Under the pieces are notes generated by a model that saw only the letters and a program-made list of their open reading frames with translations, had not been told where the DNA came from and searched no databases. Shown piece by piece: positions 1 through 7,455 of a stretch of DNA of 26,974 nucleotides. The position numbers and the translations under genes are program-made. Position 1 is the stretch's first letter. Each line of letters opens with the position of its first letter. Source of the stretch: DATAEG01 sp051001975. GTDB lineage: Bacteria > Actinomycetota > Actinomycetes > Mycobacteriales > Jatrophihabitantaceae. The stretch lies in the NCBI GenBank assembly GCA_051001975.1, contig JBPCMU010000118.1:1-26974 (forward strand), in the 5' to 3' direction.

Positions 1-2
1 TG

Positions 3-38
3 CCGGTTATCGGGATCACCGATCCGCTGCCCAAATAA
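3..38 (+). CDS. Possible 3' end of an upstream gene (partial)
   Basis: The first bases read in frame as PVIGITDPLPK followed by TAA. It could be the tail of a gene that begins before the window. The next convincing gene starts at 93 behind its own promoter, so a gene end here is plausible. Eleven residues are too few to identify a family, and a chance open frame is equally possible. Confidence 0.2.
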   Translation, partial: PVIGITDPLPK

Positions 39-58
39 TGCGTCTTGCGGATCACATA

Positions 59-90
59 GACGAATTATATAACTCATTGATATTATCGTC
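59..90 (+). promoter_or_regulatory. AT-rich promoter/operator of the marR-MFS operon
   Basis: This is an AT-rich island in GC-rich DNA. Its ends form an imperfect inverted repeat (GACGAATTATAT at 59-70 against ATATTATCGTC at 80-90, allowing one gap). A TATTAT hexamer at 81-86 lies six bases before the GTG at 93, the spacing expected for a -10 box of a leaderless transcript. MarR regulators commonly bind AT-rich palindromes overlapping their own promoter, so autoregulation is a reasonable inference. No good -35 box is visible. Confidence 0.45.
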
Positions 91-92
91 GA

Positions 93-557
93 GTGCCACA
101 GAGCAGCGTCACCACCGACGGCCGGACCACGCGCAGCATTGCCCAGGGCCTCGAAGCCTTGATGATGTGGTCCCGCCGGCAGACCCGCCCCGGCGGGCTC
201 AGCTCCACCGTCTTCACCACGTTGGACACGCTGTCGTTCGCCGGGCCGATGCGGGTGAGCGACCTGGCCGTCCGTGAACGGGTCAGCCAACCCGGCATGA
301 CCAGTCTGGTGAACCGGCTGGAGGCCGAAGGCCTGGCTGTGCGGCAGGCCGACCCGTCCGACGGGCGGGCCGCTCTGGTCGCCGTGACCGACGAGGGACG
401 CGAACGCGTCGCCGCCTACCGGCGAGACCGGATCGCCTCCGTGGCAACCCAGTTGGCGCAACTGTCCGACGCCGAGCTGGCCGCTCTGGAGGCGGCAGTA
501 CCGGCCCTGGACCGTCTCACCAGTCTCCCGACCACAGAATCGAGCACCACCAAATGA
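93..557 (+). CDS. MarR-family transcriptional regulator
   Basis: A 154-residue DNA-binding regulator, the usual MarR length. The winged helix-turn-helix is clear: a recognition segment (SDLAVRERVSQPGMTSLVNR) is followed by the wing with the DPSDGRA motif and the VTDEGRERV stretch typical of MarR proteins. Helical dimerisation segments lie at both ends. The GTG at 93 was chosen because a TATTAT -10 box ends six bases upstream and there is no Shine-Dalgarno sequence. Its stop overlaps the start of the MFS gene (ATGA at 554-557), so the two are translationally coupled. By analogy with other MarR-transporter pairs it probably represses this operon until a small-molecule ligand binds. The ligand is unknown. 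Confidence 0.93.
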   Translation: MPQSSVTTDGRTTRSIAQGLEALMMWSRRQTRPGGLSSTVFTTLDTLSFAGPMRVSDLAVRERVSQPGMTSLVNRLEAEGLAVRQADPSDGRAALVAVTDEGRERVAAYRRDRIASVATQLAQLSDAELAALEAAVPALDRLTSLPTTESSTTK

Positions 558-1834
558 GCTCCCCGACGCACGGCCACGCCTCGATGCGGGACATGTTCCA
601 GCAGCCGAAGGCAGTGTGGATCGTTGCCTTCGCCTGTGTCGTCTCCTTCATGGGCATCGGCCTGGTCGACCCGATCCTGCCGGCCATCAGTAGCCAACTG
701 CACGCCACGACGAGTCAAACGGAACTGCTGTTCACCAGCTACCTGGTGGTTACCGCGGTGGCGATGCTCGTCACCGGCTGGGTGTCCAGCCGCCTCGGAG
801 CCAAGCGGACAATGATCGTCGGTCTCGTGTTGATCGTGCTGTTCGCGGCCGCTGCCGGCGGCTCCAACAGCATCGACTCCATTGTCGGTTTCCGCGCCGG
901 TTGGGGGCTGGGCAACGCACTGTTCATCGCCACCTCGCTTGCCGTGATCGTCGCGTCCGCGACCGGCGGTTTCGCCGGCGCGATCGTGCTGTACGAGACG
1001 GCGCTGGGCGTGGGCATCGGGCTCGGTCCGCTGGTCGGCGGCGAGCTCGGCTCGATCAGCTGGCGCGGTCCGTTCTTCGGCGTGTCGGTGCTGATGGCGA
1101 TCGCCCTTGTCGCGACGGTGTTCCTGCTGCCCGAGACGCCGAGGCCGACCCGCAAGCAGAGCATCATTGAACCGATCAAGGCGCTGCGGCATCGCAGCCT
1201 CGGCACCACGAGCCTGGTCGGGCTGCTCTACAACTGGGGCTTCTTCACGATGCTGGGCTACACGCCGTTCCTGATGAGGCCGATCTCCCCTCAGCAACTC
1301 GGTTTCGTGTTCTTCGGCTGGGGTGTGCTGGTCGCGCTCTTCGCGGTCTGGGGCGCGCCGCTGCTCAAGGCGCGGCTCGGTACGGCTCGGACGCTGTACG
1401 GCAACTTCATCCTGATGGCTGTCGACCTCGCGATCATCGCCGCCTACGCCAAACACAAGCCCGTCGTCATCGTCGCGGTGATCGTGGCCGGCGCCTTCAT
1501 CGGCGTGAACAACACCCTCGTCACCACTGCGGTGATGAGCATTGCCCCGGTCGAGCGGCCCGTGGCGTCCGCGGCGTACGGCTTCGTCCGTTTCTTCGGC
1601 GGCGGCCTCGCACCGTTCGTCGCCAGCAAGCTGGTGGAGCACTACAACGTGCACCTGCCGTTCTGGATCGCGACCGGGACCGTACTCGCCGCAGCCGTCG
1701 CGTTGTCCACTGTGCACAAGGCGCTGACCGCCGCGGATGCAGGTCAGGTGGCGCAGCCCGTCGAGGACGAGCTTGACCAGGTCGAGACCGAGGACGAGTT
1801 GCAGGTCGGCGCAGTGCTCGGCAACGCCGACTGA
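554..1834 (+). CDS. MFS multidrug efflux transporter (DHA1-like, 12 TM)
   Basis: A 426-residue integral membrane protein of the major facilitator superfamily. About twelve hydrophobic helices are visible. MFS motif A appears in the loop after the second helix (GWVSSRLGAKR), and a Gly-rich segment resembling antiporter motif C (GVGIGLGPLVGGEL) sits in helix 5. The early GLVDPILPAI segment in helix 1 is typical of drug:H+ antiporters. The C-terminal roughly 35 residues are acidic (EDELDQVETEDEL) and cytoplasmic. The gene overlaps marR by four bases, forming a two-gene regulator-exporter operon. The likely role is proton-driven export of a drug or metabolite. The substrate cannot be read from sequence. 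Confidence 0.9.
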   Translation: MSSPTHGHASMRDMFQQPKAVWIVAFACVVSFMGIGLVDPILPAISSQLHATTSQTELLFTSYLVVTAVAMLVTGWVSSRLGAKRTMIVGLVLIVLFAAAAGGSNSIDSIVGFRAGWGLGNALFIATSLAVIVASATGGFAGAIVLYETALGVGIGLGPLVGGELGSISWRGPFFGVSVLMAIALVATVFLLPETPRPTRKQSIIEPIKALRHRSLGTTSLVGLLYNWGFFTMLGYTPFLMRPISPQQLGFVFFGWGVLVALFAVWGAPLLKARLGTARTLYGNFILMAVDLAIIAAYAKHKPVVIVAVIVAGAFIGVNNTLVTTAVMSIAPVERPVASAAYGFVRFFGGGLAPFVASKLVEHYNVHLPFWIATGTVLAAAVALSTVHKALTAADAGQVAQPVEDELDQVETEDELQVGAVLGNAD

Positions 1835-2032
1835 CCTTCGCGGTTGCGGTTCCAGCGGGGGGTGTTTACTGCGGCAGCGACGGATGCGTGACCCTCCCGT
1901 TTCGTTGTCGGGTTGGGGGTTCGCGGTGGGTTGGTTTCGCTCGGGGTGAGTTCGCCGTTCTGCCTTGTGGGATATGGGGAAAGTCTTTCGATTGGGTCCT
2001 GTGGATAGCCCGAAATTGTCGGTGGCAGGTCG

Positions 2033-2045
2033 TAAAATTGGTGGC
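2033..2045 (+). promoter_or_regulatory. Leaderless promoter -10 box of the DUF222 gene
   Basis: A TAAAAT hexamer at 2033-2038 ends seven bases before the ATG at 2046 and there is no Shine-Dalgarno sequence. This supports a leaderless transcript and the 2046 start. The rest of the 1835-2045 spacer holds no recognisable gene and no clear terminator for the MFS gene. Confidence 0.5.
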
Positions 2046-3236
2046 ATGGACGACGGGGATCCGAGCACGGGCGGTGAGGTTGTTGTGCCGTCGCCGTTTG
2101 AGGTGTTGCTGTTCCCGGACGAGTCGCTCGCTGTCTTGGCGCGGGTGGTGCCGTCGACTGATTCGGTGCATGCGGCGTGCTTCGCGAAGCCCGCTCTGCT
2201 GTCCGACGCTGGCCGGATCGATCTGCTGGATGTGTTGCGCCGTCAGGAGGGGTTCGATGCGGCCCGCAAACTGGAACTACTCGCGGCCATCTCCCGCGCG
2301 GACGGCAGCAAGGATCAGTGGTCGACGCAGGAGATCGCGGCGGTGCTGCGGATCGCACCCGGTACCGCCGCGACGCAGGTCCATCGAGCGCAGCTGTTGA
2401 CTACGACACTGACCGCGTCGCTGGAATGGCTGCGCGAAGGGTCGATCAGTGCCCGGCATGCGGACCTGCTCGCGTCTGCCGTGATCGGCCTCGACCCCGA
2501 GGTGGCCCGTGCGGTGGAGGACCACGTCCTGGAGCGGGGTGCGGAGCAGACGCTGGCGCAGTTCCGGAAGTCCGTCACCCGCGCGGTCCTGCAACTCGAT
2601 CCGGCCGGTGAGGACGACAAGCATGCTGATGCGCTGGCCGAGCGGCGGGTCGTGTGCACCCCGGAGCCGCACGGGATGAGCACGGTCTGGGCGTACCTGC
2701 CCACCGACGGCGCGGCGAGCCTGATGACCGCGATCGACGGCCTCGCATGCGAGACGGTGTTCGGGAAAGGCGGCGACCCCCGTACCGCCGATCAGCGCCG
2801 CGCCGACGCACTCGTCACGATGGCCGAAACGATCCTGGACGACCCGCACCTGACCCGCCGCCACGGCGCCCGCCCCGCGGTGCAACTGACCGTCGCGGCA
2901 TCGACGCTGCTCGGGCTTGATGAGCAGCCCGGCGAGCTCGCCGGGTACGGACCCATCCCCGCCCAGATGGCCCGCCGCATCGCCCAGGATGAGACCGGCA
3001 CCTGGCGGCGGCTGATCACCGACGACCACGGCCGACTGGTGGACTACGGCAGCAACGTCTACCGCCCGCCGGCGCGGCTGGCGGCGTTCATCATCGCCCG
3101 CGACCAGACCTGCACCTTCACCTCCTGCACCCGCCCCGCCGTCGCCTGCGACCTGGATCATCTTCGGTCCGCCAAGGACGGCGGCACAACCTGCCCGGGG
3201 AAGCTGACACGTTCTAAAGCTGTCCTCATCGGATGA
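2046..3236 (+). pseudogene. DUF222 / 13E12-repeat HNH endonuclease, C-terminally truncated
   Basis: The product is 396 residues. The long alpha-helical DUF222 domain covers roughly residues 20-290, and the protein then enters the C-terminal HNH nuclease region (IIARDQTCTFTSCTRPAVACDLDHLRSAKDGG). Family members continue past the first His of HNH with a CRRHH-like segment and a TSPTGHTY-like tail. Here homology breaks off after CPGKL and nine unrelated residues lead to a TGA, so the Asn and second His of the nuclease motif are missing. A coding-like tail (EQQTDNRQAQDAAQPNHE) is readable at about 3281-3334 in another frame, which suggests a local deletion or insertion. Such genes are multicopy and often decay in actinobacteria. 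Nuclease activity is not expected. Confidence 0.82.
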
Positions 3237-3700
3237 CGGTCGGTGCCGGCGGGCTCCGCTGGCGCTCCGCCCTCCGGCCCGAACAGCAAACCGACAACAG
3301 ACAGGCCCAGGACGCAGCCCAGCCCAACCACGAGGTGTCCAAACTTTCTTTACTCCATCGAGCAACTTCGGGCGGGCGGCGTTCGCGTTCACGCTGAGTG
3401 CTACAGGCTATCTCCTGAGCGGGCCGGACGACCCAGACACCATCAAGCTGGCGAGACCGGATCGAGAGTGATGGGCTAGATGCGCGGAGACACCGAAAGG
3501 CGTGGGCGCGGACTCACCGGTACGTCAATCGCTGGACTTGACGCGACGCGCCGTTCGCGGACCAGTCGACTGATGTCTTTGTAGGGAACTCAGGCGGCCT
3601 TCGGTCATTCTGGCGCGGTGCACGACGCACCCGTCAACTGCTCGAGGTCACTGTGACTGGGCTCAGCGCAGGTCGGACGGTCCGGTAGGCGGCTTCAACA
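3237..3700. other. Gene-poor scrambled spacer with gene remnants
   Basis: No convincing intact gene. The first part carries what looks like the displaced tail of the DUF222 gene (about 3281-3334). A further stretch, about 3350-3471, reads in one frame as an open C-terminus ending TIKLARPDRE plus stop. It has coding-like composition but no family I recognise, and is probably a remnant of another gene. I see no transposase, terminal repeats or tRNA. This is the left border of the RiPP cluster. Confidence 0.4.
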
Positions 3701-3710
3701 CTGGCCTGTC

Positions 3711-3727
3711 ACATAAATATGTATAAT
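3711..3727 (+). promoter_or_regulatory. Putative promoter of the RiPP cluster (-10 region)
   Basis: A strongly AT-rich patch contains a perfect TATAAT at 3722-3727, preceded by further A/T-rich bases. No consensus -35 lies at the right distance. Transcription starting near 3734 would give a 5' untranslated leader of about 100 bases before the precursor gene at 3838. It is the only good promoter candidate upstream of the cluster. Confidence 0.5.
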
Positions 3728-3789
3728 CTTCACTTTCGTCGAGACTGCCGACGGTCGGTTTTACCAGGTGTACACTCCGCATCACGTCA

Positions 3790-3807
3790 TAGCCCAATCA
3801 AGGGCTA
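3790..3807 (+). promoter_or_regulatory. Stem-loop in the leader of the precursor gene
   Basis: TAGCCC (3790-3795) and GGGCTA (3802-3807) form a perfect six-base stem with a six-base loop. It lies 17 bases before the ribosome binding site GAAGGG (3825-3830) of the precursor gene. A second small stem is formed by CCGA/TCGG near 3748-3758. These could stabilise the mRNA or modulate translation. No known riboswitch class is recognised. Confidence 0.35.
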
Positions 3808-3837
3808 ATCAGCATGACGCCCCTGAAGGGACCAAAA

Positions 3838-4113
3838 ATGACAGTTGCCGAAGTCGGCACCAACACCGAGATCACAGTCGCTGAGATTGATCATGCAGAG
3901 ATCGCGGCATTCATCCGGATGGTGGTCAGCGATCCTGATCTAAGAACCCTGTTCGCTGTCGACGCGCCCGCCGCGATCGCGACGTCGGGCGTCACGCTCT
4001 CCCCGATGGCGTCCGAGGCACTGGCCAAGTGCGCGGCTCTTGGCGTGGGCTTGACCGATGGGATGGACGAGATCATGTCGTCGTACTTCTTCTTCTACTA
4101 CAAGAAGGGTTAG
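3838..4113 (+). CDS. Putative RiPP precursor peptide with aromatic C-terminal core
   Basis: A 91-residue peptide. The first roughly 75 residues look like a helical leader resembling Nif11/NHLP-type leaders: residues 21-40 read EIAAFIRMVVSDPDLRTLFA, then an Ala-rich stretch and a TLSPMASEAL helix. An acidic DGMDEIM segment follows (74-80). The end, SSYFFFYYKKG (81-91), has six aromatic residues in a row and then two Lys. The leader-like part has one Cys (65) and the core has none, so Cys-derived azoles or lanthionines are unlikely. The ATG at 3838 is preferred over the in-frame ATG at 3814 because GAAGGG lies seven bases upstream. TfuA and YcaO genes follow directly. I infer that SSYFFFYYKKG, or part of it, is the modified core. 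The exact cleavage site is not visible. Confidence 0.72.
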   Translation: MTVAEVGTNTEITVAEIDHAEIAAFIRMVVSDPDLRTLFAVDAPAAIATSGVTLSPMASEALAKCAALGVGLTDGMDEIMSSYFFFYYKKG

Positions 4114-4132
4114 CTGCCAGGCGCCGAGCAGG

Positions 4133-4909
4133 ATGTCGACTAGGCAGGTCGTCTCCGAGGCGCGCGACCGAGAGCCCGGCGCTCCGAATTCGCGCCTCGG
4201 AATCCTGTATGTCGGTCCGAGTCTTCGGCCGGACGATTTAGCGCACGCGGAGTCGGGCCTCGAAGTCAGGCCACCCATTCGGCGAGGTGACCTGCCCGCC
4301 GCGGTGGCCAGTGGGTGCCGGACGATAGGCATCATCGACGGAGAGTTCTTCCAATCCCTTGCAGTGTCGCCGAAGGAGGTTCTCGCCGCGCTGGAGCAGG
4401 CTTGTGTCGTTGTTGGGGGCGCAAGTATGGGTGCGCTGCGTGCCGCTGAACTTGCGCCGTACGGAATGCATGGAGTGGGTCAGGTATTCGACTGGTTTCG
4501 GGCGGGCGATGTGACTCGGGACGATGATGTGGCAGTCAGCTACGCTCACGACGACGGAGACTTTCGGCTGCTGACAGTTCCAATGGTGAACGTCAGGTGG
4601 ACCGTTCTGAGGGCCCGCAAGGAGGGGTGGCTGCATCGCAGCGCCTGCAATCGCATCTCTATGGCTTCGCGACGAATCCACTGGGAGCGGCGAACCTGGA
4701 GAGAGATTTGTGCAGGAGCGAACCTCGATGCGGATGAGAATCGAACGATTTTGGATTACGTCGCCGATCCGGATCATGACCTCAAGCGGCTTGATGCGCT
4801 CGCAACTGTCCGCTTTATGGAAGGACTCCTCGCCGACTCAGCATCGAGGACCTCCGAGAGCGCCGAAAAACGCGGCTGCGTTAGCGGAAAGATGGAAGTT
4901 GCGCAATGA
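4133..4909 (+). CDS. TfuA-like protein, partner of YcaO in thioamide formation
   Basis: 258 residues matching the TfuA family: GILYVGPSL near residues 23-31, IGIIDGEFFQSLAVSPKEVLAAL (about 65-87), the hallmark GGASMGALRAAEL (95-107), then GMHGVGQVFDWFRAG and the acidic RDDDVAV. TfuA was first described in trifolitoxin production. TfuA-associated YcaO enzymes install backbone thioamides in methyl-coenzyme M reductase and in thioamidated RiPPs, where TfuA is thought to help deliver sulfide. The ATG at 4133 follows the precursor stop by 19 bases and is preferred over an in-frame ATG inside the precursor gene. The ribosome binding site is weak (GAGCAGG, directly adjacent), so expression may depend on coupling. 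The stop overlaps the YcaO start (ATGA). Confidence 0.92.
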   Translation: MSTRQVVSEARDREPGAPNSRLGILYVGPSLRPDDLAHAESGLEVRPPIRRGDLPAAVASGCRTIGIIDGEFFQSLAVSPKEVLAALEQACVVVGGASMGALRAAELAPYGMHGVGQVFDWFRAGDVTRDDDVAVSYAHDDGDFRLLTVPMVNVRWTVLRARKEGWLHRSACNRISMASRRIHWERRTWREICAGANLDADENRTILDYVADPDHDLKRLDALATVRFMEGLLADSASRTSESAEKRGCVSGKMEVAQ

Positions 4910-6201
4910 AGTTCACCAGCCAAATGAAGTACGGCACCGACGGAATCCCGCGTGTAGTGCGTGCCGAAGAGACAATCCAGCGGGTCAAGCCCGTGATGAG
5001 CAAGATTGGCGTCACACGGATCGCAGATACCACCGGCCTAGACACTCTCGGCATGCCGATCTTCTCGGCGATCCGACCCACGGACGCTGGTCCTGACGGA
5101 ATCTCCGTCTACAACGGCAAAGGCGCCACGAAGGCAGCGTCACTCGCCGGCGCCATGATGGAGGCGATAGAACGCTACTGCGCGGAGTCGTGGCATGGGG
5201 ATCGCCAGAAGGGCGCACGACCGGATATTCAGGCTGCCAATCCCGACGTGTTCGTGATGGATCCGTCGACGATGATCCTTCAGCAAAAGGCGCCTTACGA
5301 AGTCGACCGAACAGCTCTGGAATGGGTCGAGGGCTGGGACCTCCTCAACGATCGACGGGCACTGATTCCACTGGCATTGATCCTGGCTCCGTATTTGGGT
5401 CCCGGTGAAGACATCTGGTACTGCAGCAGCAACGGGCTCGCATCTGGCAATAACCCGGAGGAGGCTGTCGTACATGGTCTTGCTGAGTTAATCGAGCGCG
5501 ACGCTTACACCATCGCTGCCGTGCGCGCGCAATTGGTTCCGAGGGTGAGATACTTTCTCGACCACATAGGGTCGGCTGACATACCTGAAGAGAACCCCGT
5601 AGACCGCAGCCACTCGCCATCCATACGACTCGACACCGTTCCGCCGCCAGTACGCAGACTGGTACGAGCCGCGCAGCGAAGCAAATCAGAATTATGGCTT
5701 CGCGATGTCACCTCCGACCTTGGCATACCAACCTTCATCGCCTCCATGCGGCTGGCGGAGTCCGACGGATCCGAGTTGGTCGCCGGCGGATTTGGATGCG
5801 ACCCTAATTCGACGATTGCTGCGATCCGCGCGATCACGGAGGCCGCGCAAGGGCGCAACGTGCAGATCCAAGGGGTACGCGAGGACGCGAGCGCGGCACG
5901 CGCCGTGGCGCCGTCCAAGGAGAGGGTCCTTTGGTGTCACGACAGCGACCGCTGGATCTCATTCAGTGAGGTTCCGAGTTACGAGAACCAAGACATCCTT
6001 GATGACATCAACCTCATGCTCGACCGTCTCCGTAGTAGTGGAGTACGAGAGGCCTACGCCGTCGATGTCAGCGATCCTGACATTCCGGCGTCCGTGACAA
6101 AGGTCATTGTTCCTGAAATGGAGGCTTGGTTCCTACGGGACTTTGCTGAGAACCAGAGTCGACTCGGCTGGCGATCGCAACGCTACTTGCCGACCAAGTG
6201 A
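4906..6201 (+). CDS. YcaO-domain ATP-dependent backbone-modifying enzyme (TfuA-type)
   Basis: 431 residues. YcaO proteins phosphorylate the peptide backbone amide with ATP so that a nucleophile can attack. With TfuA the nucleophile is sulfide and the product a thioamide. The nucleotide-binding signatures are present: SLAGAMMEAIERYCAE at 79-94 (Glu86, Glu89), NPEEAVVHGLAELIERDA at 183-200 (Glu194, Glu197) and RAITEAAQGR at 308-317. The protein ends YLPTK and lacks the PxPxP tail of azoline-forming YcaO enzymes. No E1-like or ocin-ThiF partner gene is present. Both points favour thioamidation over azoline formation. The four-base overlap with tfuA implies coupled translation. The substrate is inferred to be the peptide encoded at 3838-4113. 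Confidence 0.93.
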   Translation: MKFTSQMKYGTDGIPRVVRAEETIQRVKPVMSKIGVTRIADTTGLDTLGMPIFSAIRPTDAGPDGISVYNGKGATKAASLAGAMMEAIERYCAESWHGDRQKGARPDIQAANPDVFVMDPSTMILQQKAPYEVDRTALEWVEGWDLLNDRRALIPLALILAPYLGPGEDIWYCSSNGLASGNNPEEAVVHGLAELIERDAYTIAAVRAQLVPRVRYFLDHIGSADIPEENPVDRSHSPSIRLDTVPPPVRRLVRAAQRSKSELWLRDVTSDLGIPTFIASMRLAESDGSELVAGGFGCDPNSTIAAIRAITEAAQGRNVQIQGVREDASAARAVAPSKERVLWCHDSDRWISFSEVPSYENQDILDDINLMLDRLRSSGVREAYAVDVSDPDIPASVTKVIVPEMEAWFLRDFAENQSRLGWRSQRYLPTK

Positions 6202-6202
6202 C

Positions 6203-6505
6203 ATGGTCGAATTTCGCGCAAGGCGCGCTCACCGACACCGATCCAGGGACGACAGCAACGGCACAAGGTGCGGGGCATTGGTCGTACCGCCTGGTTTGAC
6301 TGACGGTTGCAAAGTTCAATGGGAATGTCAATCTCAACAAGCCGGTTGGTTTGCCATGGAGCGAGCAGCCTCACCCGGAGTTACTGTGTGGTCCAAGATC
6401 ACCTGGCCCGGACGGGTGGCCTCCGATTTGCCGGACCGCGTTGAACGACCGTGCTCAGGGGACTGTGAAGTGTTTGCGAATCGAAGGGGGTGTGCGCGGG
6501 TGTGA
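6203..6505 (+). CDS. Unrecognised 100-residue ORF between YcaO and the ABC transporter
   Basis: The frame begins with ATG one base after the YcaO stop and ends with TGA overlapping the GTG start of the ABC ATPase (GTGA at 6502-6505). That exact fit is what a real operon gene would show. The predicted protein has a basic N-terminus (RARRAHRHRSR), several Trp (QWEC, AGWF, VWSKITW) and six Cys, three of them near the C-terminus (CSGDC, RRGC). There is no signal peptide or transmembrane segment, and I recognise no family. It might be a small accessory or metal-binding protein of the pathway. Against it: no clear ribosome binding site and less convincing codon use. It could be untranslated spacer. 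Confidence 0.38.
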   Translation: MVEFRARRAHRHRSRDDSNGTRCGALVVPPGLTDGCKVQWECQSQQAGWFAMERAASPGVTVWSKITWPGRVASDLPDRVERPCSGDCEVFANRRGCARV

Positions 6506-7455
6506 ACAACGCCATCGAAGTGGAGGGCCTCGTCAAGCGCTATGGCGACATCCAAGCTCTGACGGGAATCGCGCTCTCAGCACGACAGGCATCGGTGCTC
6601 GGCGTACTCGGGCCGAACGGGGCCGGCAAGACGACCGTTGTGCGGATACTCGCAACCCTGATCCGCGCAGACAGTGGATCCGCACGAGTGGCCGGGTATG
6701 ACGTGGTCCGCGACGCACGCAGGGTTCGGCAACACATCGGCTTGACCGGCCAGTACGCGTCCGTTGATGAAGACCTGACCGGTACTCAGAATCTGATGCT
6801 GATCGGCGAGCTGGTGAATCTACGTCGGCCCGCTGCCCGTACCCGCGCAGCAGAATTGCTGGACTGGTTCGACCTGTTGGAAGCGGCCGATCGACCGGCA
6901 AAGACCTATTCCGGAGGGATGCGGCGCCGTCTGGATCTTGCCGCAAGTTTGGTTGCCCGGCCGGCGGTTATCTTCCTCGACGAGCCGACAACAGGCCTCG
7001 ACCCAGTCGCTCGCGATGACATGTGGGGCGTGATCCGCAGCCTCGCGAAGGACGGGACGACAGTCCTGCTCACCACCCAATATCTCGAGGAAGCCGACGC
7101 ACTCGCCGACGACATCGTGGTCATCGATCACGGTTCAGTCATTGCGCAAGGGACGCCCGACGAACTGAAGCAAGTTGTCGGAGGCCAAACGCTCACTGTT
7201 CGGCCAACTGATGGCTCCCGCTCGGACGAAGCCGCGGCCATTCTCAGTGAAATAGCCGGAACTCCAGTCGAGTCACCGCGATCCGGCGCGCTGAGTGTGC
7301 CAGTAGTTGACGACCGCGCCATGACTGAGGTTGTGCGGCGGTTCGCGGAGGTCGACCTCTCCGTGACCGAGTTGTCGCTGCACCTGCCCAGCATGGACGA
7401 GGTCTTCTTCAGCCTCACCGTCCGATGCGATACATCGAAGAGAGCGCCAGTGTGA
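6502..7455 (+). CDS. ABC transporter ATP-binding protein, DrrA family
   Basis: 317 residues. The nucleotide-binding domain is complete: Walker A GPNGAGKT (37-44), Q-loop LTGQYA (Gln84), signature SGGMRRR (137-143), Walker B VIFLDEP (156-162) and TTQYLEEAD, with Gln in place of the switch His as is normal in the DrrA group. A roughly 90-residue C-terminal domain follows (LTVRPTDG...SVTELSLHLPSMDEVFFSLT), typical of daunorubicin-resistance-type ATPases. GTG 6502 fits the family N-terminus (NNAIEVEGLVKRYG). A GTG at 6490 is an alternative, and the AAGGGGG at 6484-6490 could serve the later start. It pairs with the permease that follows, giving export of and self-immunity to the cluster's product. 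Confidence 0.92.
   Translation: MNNAIEVEGLVKRYGDIQALTGIALSARQASVLGVLGPNGAGKTTVVRILATLIRADSGSARVAGYDVVRDARRVRQHIGLTGQYASVDEDLTGTQNLMLIGELVNLRRPAARTRAAELLDWFDLLEAADRPAKTYSGGMRRRLDLAASLVARPAVIFLDEPTTGLDPVARDDMWGVIRSLAKDGTTVLLTTQYLEEADALADDIVVIDHGSVIAQGTPDELKQVVGGQTLTVRPTDGSRSDEAAAILSEIAGTPVESPRSGALSVPVVDDRAMTEVVRRFAEVDLSVTELSLHLPSMDEVFFSLTVRCDTSKRAPV

Noticed and set aside
416..2068. Long minus-strand open frame opposite marR and the MFS gene
   Set aside because: It is rich in Arg, His, Asp and Gln with no family similarity. It is the antisense shadow of the GC3-biased MFS gene.
3243..3479. 78-residue plus-strand open frame after the DUF222 gene
   Set aside because: Pro/Arg/Thr-rich, no ribosome binding site, and probably made of out-of-frame remnants.
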